Origin: JBKBYG01 sp046313435
GTDB taxonomy: Bacteria; Pseudomonadota; Alphaproteobacteria; Rickettsiales; Arcanibacteraceae
DNA length: 64,000 nucleotides
Assembly: GCA_046313435.1 (NCBI GenBank)
Contig: JBKBYG010000001.1
Span: 1-64,000, forward strand
Direction of reading: 5' to 3'
Both the position numbers and the translations under genes were made by a program. How positions within the stretch are numbered: position 1 is the stretch's first letter; each line of letters opens with the position of its first letter. Below are positions 43,213-50,288 of the stretch, piece by piece. Below the pieces are notes generated by a model that was given only the letters and a program-made list of their open reading frames with translations, was not told the origin of the DNA and did not search any database.

Positions 43213-43423
43213 AATAGATCTTAATAATTTGTTTAGCTTTTGTTTTTACCTATATATTGAATTGTTTAAAAAACTCTTAACAATAGTTGAACTTTATTGG
43301 TAATAACAAATTTATTTTATAATATTATTATACTAAATCATAATTTTACAATTAATGCTAGAAAAAAATTAAAATTTTTATAAGATATTCTTTGTTTTTA
43401 CTTAAAATATTATTAAAGCTTTT

Positions 43424-44830
43424 TTACATATTATAATAAAGTGCAAATTCACAAGGGTGAGGTATTTTATTAACCTCTTCTAATTCTTTCAATTTTAAAT
43501 TAATATATGCATCAATAAAATCGTCAGTAAAGACATTGTCAATTTTTAAAAATCCTCTATCATTAGATAGACTAATCAGTGCTTCACTTAAAGAACCACA
43601 TAAGTTTGGAATATTTGCTTGTTCATCTTTTGATAAATTATAGAGATTCTTTTCAGTGGCCTCTCCAGGATGAATTTTATTATTAATACCATCAAGTCCA
43701 GCCATCAACATAGCAGCAAATGCTAAATAGGAATTTGCAGTTGGATCAGGGAAGCGGGTTTCAATCCTTTTTGCATTAGTAGTATTTGTATATGGAATTC
43801 TTATTGCAGCAGATCTATTGAACTCAGAATATGCTAAATAGGTTGGTGCTTCATATCCAGAAACAAGTCTCTTGTAACTGTTTGTTGTTGGATTTGTAAA
43901 AGCACTTAATGCTTTCGCATGTTTAATTATACCACCAATATAATAAAGCGCTGTCTCTGATAAACCACCATATTCTTCTCCAGCAAACAAAGTTTGATCC
44001 GTGTTCCATAAAGATTGATGTATATGCATGCCAGATCCGTTATCACCAAAAATTGGTTTAGGCATAAATGTTGCTGATTTGCCATAAGAATTAGCAACAT
44101 TTCTAACTACATATTTATATATTTGAACATTATCTGCAGTTTTTAATAATGTATCAAATTCAAACCCTACTTCACATTGTAATGGAGCAACTTCATGATG
44201 ATGTAAAACAGGTGATAAGCCTGTATTTTTTAACATTGTGACAATTTCAGCTCTAATATCATTTAATGAATCTATTGGTTGCACAGGAAAATAGCCTCCT
44301 TTTATACCAGGCCTATAGCCTAAATTCCCAGCTTTATACTCAGTACTGGAGTTAAAATTTGCTTCTTCACCATCAATTTTATAGAAACAATTATGTGGAT
44401 CAACCTTAAAGCGAATATCATCAAATATGAAAAATTCTAATTCAGGACCAAAATAAGCTTTGTCTGCAATATCAGTTTTGGCTAAATATTCTTCCGCTTT
44501 TTTTGCAATAAATCTTGGATCAAGGTGGTAATATTCATTTGTTTCAGGATCAAATATATTGCAAAAAACTATAACTGTGTTTTGAGCAGTAAATGGATCA
44601 AGAATTACGTTACTAAGATCTGGGATAATTACCATATCAGATTTGTTAATCGGCTTCCATCCATTGATTGATGAACCATCAAAACTTATTCCTTTTGATA
44701 AAAGTGAATCTGTAACTTTACTTGCTACAAATGAAATATGATGCCAAATACCTTTCATATCAGTGAATCTGAAATCAACAAATTCAACATCATTTTCACG
44801 TATAAAATTATAAAAATCTTGAAAATCCAT
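43424..44830 (-). CDS. glnA: glutamine synthetase type I
   Basis: A 468-residue protein of normal length. FRFTDMKGIWHH, FDGSSINGWKPINKSDM, PELEFFIFD, SATFMPKPIFGDNGSGMHIHQSLW and the NRSAAIRIPY motif are visible. The adenylylation Tyr is in EKNLYNLSKDEQ, typical of the GSI-beta group. Family knowledge: ATP-dependent amidation of glutamate, a dodecamer. Rickettsia species lack it, while Anaplasmataceae keep it, so it says something about the lineage. No sigma54 promoter or PII gene is seen beside it. Confidence 0.97.
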   Translation of the reverse strand: MDFQDFYNFIRENDVEFVDFRFTDMKGIWHHISFVASKVTDSLLSKGISFDGSSINGWKPINKSDMVIIPDLSNVILDPFTAQNTVIVFCNIFDPETNEYYHLDPRFIAKKAEEYLAKTDIADKAYFGPELEFFIFDDIRFKVDPHNCFYKIDGEEANFNSSTEYKAGNLGYRPGIKGGYFPVQPIDSLNDIRAEIVTMLKNTGLSPVLHHHEVAPLQCEVGFEFDTLLKTADNVQIYKYVVRNVANSYGKSATFMPKPIFGDNGSGMHIHQSLWNTDQTLFAGEEYGGLSETALYYIGGIIKHAKALSAFTNPTTNSYKRLVSGYEAPTYLAYSEFNRSAAIRIPYTNTTNAKRIETRFPDPTANSYLAFAAMLMAGLDGINNKIHPGEATEKNLYNLSKDEQANIPNLCGSLSEALISLSNDRGFLKIDNVFTDDFIDAYINLKLKELEEVNKIPHPCEFALYYNM

Positions 44831-45069
44831 TTTTGCCCTACTTAATATTTATTCTATTGTTTTACAGAAGATTATTGTAAAAACCAATCTTTTTTTAGTT
44901 TTTGAAAGTGATTTAGTATAGAGTTCTTATGAAATTAAAATTTGATATGGTTCAAGAGCAAACCTTAAATTAATATGTGGAACTATTGATGCAAAGTAAT
45001 TGTAATTATGATGGATTTCGTTATAACTTTTGTCACTGAATGGATAAAGCTTTAGCGTGCTATAAAATG

Positions 45070-45144
45070 AGATCCGCAAAACAAGTTCAGAATGACTATA
45101 CCTCAAGAGAACCTGTGTCATGCTGGATTTATTTCAGCATGACA
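45070..45144. repeat. REP-like palindromic repeat pair, family II
   Basis: One unit at 45070-45095 (AGATCCGC...TTCAGAATGAC type) and a perfect hairpin at 45116-45144, with TGTCATGCTG pairing to CAGCATGACA over a 9-base loop. Same core as the copies at 19442-19647. It lies in the 375-base gap between glnA and the next leftward gene; the remainder of that gap holds no convincing gene. Confidence 0.7.
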
Positions 45145-45205
45145 TTTACAATATCGTCATATCAATTATCAACTTAGCTATATGCTTAAACAACAAGCAA
45201 AGTAA

Positions 45206-46165
45206 TTACTTTTTATTTATTGAAGAGTGCTTAGTAGTATTTGAATGATCAAGAGATTGTTGAAAGCTTTTTTGTGCCTCAGAATTATTTTTTGGTAAAA
45301 GTTTAACATCACTATATATATTCTTAACTGTATGAATTTCTGGATAATTTCCAAGATATTCTTGTTGCTCAAGAGGAGGTGCCGAAGGCTCAATATTAAT
45401 AGGCATACGCTTAAGCTTGATTTCATTTATTTCTTTCACTATAGCATCATCTAATTGAAGTTTTATATAGTTTTCTTTAAATTTTTTAAATTCTACTTTA
45501 TCAATTATAGTACCTATTCCAATACCGATAGCTACTGCTGATGCAATTGCGATTGGCCATATAATTAGTGCAGTGGTAGCGCCTATGGTCCCAGCAGCAA
45601 CTAAACTTATTGGAATTCCAATTCCTAAGCTTATACCACTGCATAAACCTACCATTCCCCCAATAAACCTAGATATATTGTTTTTTTGTTGGATATTTTG
45701 ATCTCCTAAGTTTCTAAAATACCATGAATCAATTTGACCGGTTCGTATATTTTCTTCTTGAGATGTAATACTTCCGTTATACCCAAATTCTAACAGCTGA
45801 AGTCTTATTCTTTTTTCAGTACTAATATTTGATACTTCAAAACTATAAGTAGAAAAGTCATCATCAAATTTAGCACATGCTATATGTTCCTTAAATTCAT
45901 CCTCAGCAATTAAATTTTCATGATTTAGTAAAATAGCCTTTCTTAGCTCTATTGTGCTAATCTCTATATCTTTTCCTTTTCTAATTAATCTTAAATCAGG
46001 ACAGAACTTCTTAAGAGCATCTTCGTGTACAGAAGATAGTACTATCTTATGCTTTTTAAAGCCTCTTAGTGCTTCTTCTAAACTTGAAACTAAATTAAAA
46101 AGGTTCAAATCCTCTTGGGATAGTTTAATTTTCTTGGGTTGTTTTCCTGAGGCTAATCTGTACAT
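45206..46165 (-). CDS. hypothetical membrane protein with a PSAP motif, 319 residues
   Basis: Not recognised. Two Gly-rich hydrophobic helices (about 166-190 and 196-222) form a membrane hairpin; both long ends would then lie on the same side. The N-terminal 160 residues are polar. After the second helix, residues 260-263 read PSAP (in IEPSAPPLEQQ) and 274-277 read YPEI. The first matches the late-domain motif that binds host Tsg101; the second loosely resembles a YPx(n)L ALIX site. That would suit an effector placed in a host membrane, but short motifs occur by chance. No signal peptide is visible. Confidence 0.7.
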   Translation of the reverse strand: MYRLASGKQPKKIKLSQEDLNLFNLVSSLEEALRGFKKHKIVLSSVHEDALKKFCPDLRLIRKGKDIEISTIELRKAILLNHENLIAEDEFKEHIACAKFDDDFSTYSFEVSNISTEKRIRLQLLEFGYNGSITSQEENIRTGQIDSWYFRNLGDQNIQQKNNISRFIGGMVGLCSGISLGIGIPISLVAAGTIGATTALIIWPIAIASAVAIGIGIGTIIDKVEFKKFKENYIKLQLDDAIVKEINEIKLKRMPINIEPSAPPLEQQEYLGNYPEIHTVKNIYSDVKLLPKNNSEAQKSFQQSLDHSNTTKHSSINKK

Positions 46166-46312
46166 AATGAATTTACTCCTTACACTTTAAACTATATTAT
46201 TTTAATTCTATAAGCATAATATTAAATAATAGTAAATTAATTAACTATTATTATTTTTTAATTTTAATTTTGCTTAAAGATTGCTTTTATATAAGGTTAA
46301 GAGTCTAAATAA

Positions 46313-47410
46313 CTATATGTTTAAATAATATCTTGTAAACTTACGCTCGCCTTTTTTAATTAAAGCAGATTTAGTAATTAAATCTTGAAAGTCACGTGTA
46401 GCTGTTGCGCGCGAAGTTTTTGTAATATTTATATAATTTTCTGCACTTAATCCGCCTTTAAATCCTTCTAAGCCTTCCTCAAATATTCTTGCAATAACTT
46501 TTGCTTGACGAGGATTTAATTGATCTCTTAATCTATCATAAAATTTAGTTTTTTTGATTGTAAAATTAATCCTATCTTGGGTTTCTTGTTGAGAATAAAG
46601 GATAATTTTACTAAAATATTCAATCCAATTTGTTATTTCCATGGACTTATTATTAAGCTTTAACATCTCATAATATAGTTTTTTAAACTTTTGTATTCTA
46701 TGAGAAATTGAAATTAAAGCTGGAGATCCAATATTTTGTGATAATGCTTTTTCTGCAAGCGCACGCGCTATACGTCCATTACCATCTTCAAAGGGATGTA
46801 TAGATACAAAATAAAGATGAGCTATGCTTGATCTTGCAAGAGGAGGAAGAGGATTACTTGAGTTTGGAGCAGTATTATTATACCATTCTATAAATTTTTT
46901 TATTTCCTTATTTATATTTTTAGAAGGCGGTGCTTCAAAATGTATTTTTGGATTATGTAACGGACCAGATATAACTTGCATTTCTTCCTCATGAGTTCTA
47001 TAACTTCCAATCTGCTTTAAATCCCGTCTTCCATTAGTAAGCATTGAATGCCAATTGAACATCATATTGTGAGATAAAGATGCAGAAAAATTATTATATA
47101 AATCAATCATCATTTCAGCAATTCCTTGTTCAGCAGCTGAAATTTTTCTATTATCAGTATCTAAACCAAATTTGCGTCTAATAGAAGATTGAACACTTTC
47201 ACGGTTGAGATATTCACCTTCTATTTCAGAAGTTCTAAGTGCTTCTTCACTAATAATATCAATAATAAAATTGTTTTTATCCTCAGTATTTATATGATCA
47301 TACGAACCAATAAAAATTCCACAGTTCAATAAAAATTGTTTTTCAAATTTTTCGATGGTTGCTGAATTGTAAATAAAATTAGGCCAATTTTTTTGCTGCC
47401 AATTCCACAT
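46313..47410 (-). CDS. Fic-domain protein (DUF4172 type) with C-terminal winged helix
   Basis: A 365-residue protein. The N-terminus is the DUF4172 type (MWNWQQKNWPNF). The inhibitory helix motif TSEIEG at residues 60-65 fits (S/T)x3E(G/N), so AMP transfer should be self-restrained. The Fic active motif HPFEDGNGRIAR is intact at 205-216. A helix-turn-helix in the last 80 residues (LSAENYINITKTSRATATRDFQDLI) suggests DNA binding. Family knowledge: these Fic proteins move AMP from ATP to a target hydroxyl; the target is unknown. Paired inverted repeats cover its promoter, which fits autoregulation. Confidence 0.93.
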   Translation of the reverse strand: MWNWQQKNWPNFIYNSATIEKFEKQFLLNCGIFIGSYDHINTEDKNNFIIDIISEEALRTSEIEGEYLNRESVQSSIRRKFGLDTDNRKISAAEQGIAEMMIDLYNNFSASLSHNMMFNWHSMLTNGRRDLKQIGSYRTHEEEMQVISGPLHNPKIHFEAPPSKNINKEIKKFIEWYNNTAPNSSNPLPPLARSSIAHLYFVSIHPFEDGNGRIARALAEKALSQNIGSPALISISHRIQKFKKLYYEMLKLNNKSMEITNWIEYFSKIILYSQQETQDRINFTIKKTKFYDRLRDQLNPRQAKVIARIFEEGLEGFKGGLSAENYINITKTSRATATRDFQDLITKSALIKKGERKFTRYYLNI

Positions 47411-47411
47411 A

Positions 47412-47491
47412 ATGAGTTATAATCTCCCTTTTTATAACTCATATTATACTATATTATGAGTTATAAGTCTAGCTTGTATAACTCATAATAT
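47412..47491 (-). promoter_or_regulatory. fic promoter with two inverted-repeat operators
   Basis: On the minus strand a TAGACT (47471-47466) and a TATAAT (47448-47443) are 17 bases apart. Operator 2 is a perfect 15-base inverted repeat (ATATTATGAGTTATA at 47451-47465 with its complement at 47477-47491) that surrounds the -35. Operator 1 is ATGAGTTATAA (47412-47422) with its complement at 47432-47442, covering the start site and ribosome site. All four halves share ATGAGTTATA. The Fic protein's own winged helix is the obvious candidate binder. Confidence 0.8.
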
Positions 47492-47531
47492 AGTAACAGA
47501 ATTTAATGATCAGAAAATACTTTAGCAATAT

Positions 47532-48932
47532 CTATATATGTATAGCTCTTCCAGATACTGCTAAAGCAGCTTCTTTAACTGCTTCATTTAATGTTGGATG
47601 CGCGTGACAAGTTCTAGCAATATCTTCTGATGAAGCACTATATTCCATAGCAAGGACTGCTTCTGCAATCATAGTTCCTGCATGTGGTCCTATTATATGG
47701 ACACCGAGAACTTTATCAGTTTTTTTACATGCTAGTATTTTTACCATTCCTTCGGTTGATGAAACAGCACGGGCTCTACTATTTGCCATGAACGGAAACT
47801 TACCTATATTATATTCTATATTATTAGCTTTAAGCTCTTCTTCAGTTTTTCCAACTGAACCAACCTCAGGCCATGTATATATAACGCCTGGTATTGTATC
47901 ATAATTCACATGTCCTGCTTGACCTGCAATAATTTCGGCAACTGCAACTCCTTCTTCTTCGGCTTTATGCGCAAGCATTGGTCCTGCAATTACATCTCCT
48001 ATAGCATAGATATTTTCTACATTTGTTCTAAAATGAGAGTCAACTTCAATACGCCCACGATTATCAAGTTTAACACCTACAGATTCTAAGCCTAAATTTT
48101 CTGTATAGGGTCTTCTACCAACAGAAACAAGTACTATATCTGCTTCTATATTAGAAGATTCTCCACCTGCAGCAGGCTCTGTTACAAGTTTTACCTTATC
48201 ATTTTCAACTTTAGCTAAAATAACTTTAGTAGAAAGAACAAACTTAAACCCTTGCTTTTCAAGAGATTTTTGTAAATTCCTACCAATTTCTTGATCCATG
48301 GAAGGAACTATTTTATCCAAATATTCAATAACTGTTACTTCAGCACCTAGTCTTGCCCATACTGAACCAAGCTCAAGGCCTATATAACCTCCGCCAATTA
48401 CTATCATTTTTTTAGGTATAGAAGAAAGTGATAATGCGCCAGTTGAAGATACTATTCTTTTTTCATCAATTTCTATTCCTGGAAGTGAAATAACATCCGA
48501 TCCAGTAGCAATTATAATCTTCTTGGCAGTAATTTGCTCTTCTTTACCTTCAGACTTAACAGTAATGTTTGTTGATGAAGTGATCTTTCCTTCACCTTTG
48601 AAATATGCAACTTTATTCTTTTTAAATAAACCTTCAATTCCTTTGCACAAATTATCAACCACTTGAGTTTTTCTATTTAGCATCGTAGAGAGATCAAACT
48701 CAACATTACCTATTTTAATACCATGTTCAGCAAGCGAATGATTTACTTCACTCATCTTCTCTGAAGATTCTAACAAAGCTTTAGATGGGATACATCCAAC
48801 ATTTAAACATGTCCCTCCAAGAGAGCCGCGTTTTTCAACACATGCTACGTTAAATCCAAGTTGTGCTGCTCTAATTGCTGCAACATATCCACCAGGGCCA
48901 CCACCAATTACTACTATATCAAAATTACTCAT
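47532..48932 (-). CDS. lpd: dihydrolipoamide dehydrogenase (E3)
   Basis: A 466-residue protein. The FAD fold begins VVIGGGPGGYVAAIRAAQLG, the redox disulfide is C42-x4-C47 in GTCLNVGCIPS, a second NAD fold has VIGGGYIGLELGSVWARLG, and the active His-Glu pair is in CHAHPTLNEA. Family knowledge: reoxidises the lipoyl arm of the 2-oxoglutarate (and pyruvate) complexes with NAD. It is the last gene of sucA-sucB-lpd, starting 9 bases after sucB. Confidence 0.97.
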   Translation of the reverse strand: MSNFDIVVIGGGPGGYVAAIRAAQLGFNVACVEKRGSLGGTCLNVGCIPSKALLESSEKMSEVNHSLAEHGIKIGNVEFDLSTMLNRKTQVVDNLCKGIEGLFKKNKVAYFKGEGKITSSTNITVKSEGKEEQITAKKIIIATGSDVISLPGIEIDEKRIVSSTGALSLSSIPKKMIVIGGGYIGLELGSVWARLGAEVTVIEYLDKIVPSMDQEIGRNLQKSLEKQGFKFVLSTKVILAKVENDKVKLVTEPAAGGESSNIEADIVLVSVGRRPYTENLGLESVGVKLDNRGRIEVDSHFRTNVENIYAIGDVIAGPMLAHKAEEEGVAVAEIIAGQAGHVNYDTIPGVIYTWPEVGSVGKTEEELKANNIEYNIGKFPFMANSRARAVSSTEGMVKILACKKTDKVLGVHIIGPHAGTMIAEAVLAMEYSASSEDIARTCHAHPTLNEAVKEAALAVSGRAIHI

Positions 48933-48941
48933 ATCAATATC

Positions 48942-50120
48942 CTATAAATCAAATAATATACGTTCTGGGTTTTCAATACATTCTTTTACTCTAACTAAAA
49001 ATGTTACTGCCTCTTTGCCATCGATAATACGGTGGTCATAAGATAGAGCTAAATACATCATAGGACGAATTTCAACTTTCCCGTTGATTGCAACTGGACG
49101 TTCTTGAGTTTTATGCATACCCAGAATTCCAGATTGAGGAGGGTTTATGATTGGGGTTGATAAAAGTGAACCATATACTCCACCGTTAGAAATTGTAAAT
49201 GTACCACCTGATAAATCATTAACTGTTAATTTTCCATCACGGGCTTTTTTACCTAAATCGCCGATAGTTTTTTCAACACCTGCAAAAGATAATTTATCCG
49301 CATCTCTCACAACCGGCACTACCAAACCTTGTTCGGTACCAACTGCAACTCCTATATCATAGTAATTCTTATAAATTATATCATCACCATCAATTTCTGC
49401 ATTAACTGCAGGAATTTCTTTCAATGCCACAATTGCTGCTTTTACAAAGAAAGACATGAATCCAAGTTTAACTTGATGCTTTTTTTCAAATAAGTCTTTG
49501 TATTGATTGCGGATGTTCATTATATTTGTCATATCCACTTCATTGAAAGTAGTAAGTATAGCTGCAGTATTTTGTGATTCTTTTAAGCGCTGTGCTATGC
49601 GTTGACGCAGACGCGACATTTTCACACGCTCAATTTGCTTTTCGCTTGGCTGTGAGCTTTGAGATACTTGTGAATTTTCCATCGAATTAATTACATCACC
49701 CTTAGTTAACCTCCCATCTTTTCCAGAGCCGCTAATATTAGCAGGGTTGATGTTATTTTCAGCTACCATTTTTTTAACAGAAGGTGGTAAAGCTTGATTC
49801 ATGTCTTTTGAAGACGGTCTTTCTTCCTGCTTTACATTAGAAACTTCTTTTGGAGCAGATACTGGTGCTTGTGCATTTACTGCGCCCTCTTTAATTGAAC
49901 CTAAGATATCTCCAAGTTTTACTGCTGCTCCTTCGGTTTGGGCAATTTTTTCAAGTATTCCAGAACTTGGGGCATTAACTTCAAGCGTTACTTTATCAGT
50001 TTCAAGCTCAAGAAGAAGCTCATCAACCTTGATTGAATCACCTTCCTTTTTATACCATTTAGCTATGGTTGCTTCAGTAACCGACTCACCAAGGGAAGGT
50101 ACTTTAATTTCAATACTCAT
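48942..50120 (-). CDS. sucB: dihydrolipoyl succinyltransferase (E2)
   Basis: A 392-residue protein. An N-terminal lipoyl domain carries Lys43 in the ETDKVTLEV motif. A flexible linker with a small E1/E3-binding domain (PSVKKMVAENNINPANISGSG) leads to the catalytic domain with YDHRIIDGKEA near the end. Family knowledge: core of the 2-oxoglutarate dehydrogenase complex. The linker is Ser/Gln-rich. It is separated from sucA by a 168-base gap that contains a family II repeat pair. Confidence 0.97.
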   Translation of the reverse strand: MSIEIKVPSLGESVTEATIAKWYKKEGDSIKVDELLLELETDKVTLEVNAPSSGILEKIAQTEGAAVKLGDILGSIKEGAVNAQAPVSAPKEVSNVKQEERPSSKDMNQALPPSVKKMVAENNINPANISGSGKDGRLTKGDVINSMENSQVSQSSQPSEKQIERVKMSRLRQRIAQRLKESQNTAAILTTFNEVDMTNIMNIRNQYKDLFEKKHQVKLGFMSFFVKAAIVALKEIPAVNAEIDGDDIIYKNYYDIGVAVGTEQGLVVPVVRDADKLSFAGVEKTIGDLGKKARDGKLTVNDLSGGTFTISNGGVYGSLLSTPIINPPQSGILGMHKTQERPVAINGKVEIRPMMYLALSYDHRIIDGKEAVTFLVRVKECIENPERILFDL

Positions 50121-50173
50121 AATAATATTCTCCGTTTAAAATATTTATAGCTATTTTTATTAAATCTTAAAAT

Positions 50174-50240
50174 GAGATACCAAAAAGAGTTCAGTAAAAC
50201 AGTTTAAATTGGTTATCCTGAGCTTGTTTCAGCATCTTGG
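50174..50240. repeat. REP-like palindromic repeat pair, family II, between sucA and sucB
   Basis: A degenerate unit at 50174-50200 (GAGATACC...GAGTTCAG) and a second at 50212-50240 (GTTATCCTGAGCTTG...CAGCATC) lie in opposite directions. The second keeps the CTGA-x-CTTGTTTCAG core seen at 19442-19647. It sits inside the operon, so a transcript can form its hairpin between sucA and sucB. Confidence 0.65.
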
Positions 50241-50288
50241 AAATTAACCTACTGTGTATAAATCCATTTAGTATCTCTAATTTTAAAA

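Noticed and set aside
44831..44930. Sigma54 promoter upstream of glnA
   Set aside because: I looked for GG-N10-GC on the minus strand and saw no convincing match.
44927..45121. A 64-codon minus-strand ORF in the gap upstream of glnA
   Set aside because: It overlaps the family II repeat unit, has no ribosome site and no recognisable domain, and its length is expected by chance in AT-rich DNA.
46095..46115. GGTTCAAATCC-like string, as in a tRNA T arm
   Set aside because: It lies within the coding frame of the 45206-46165 gene and no cloverleaf partner surrounds it. No tRNA was seen in any intergenic gap.
46222..46256. AATAATAGT / ACTATTATT hairpin followed by T
   Set aside because: The stem is almost entirely A/T and the T run lies on the wrong side for the leftward genes, so it is not a good terminator.
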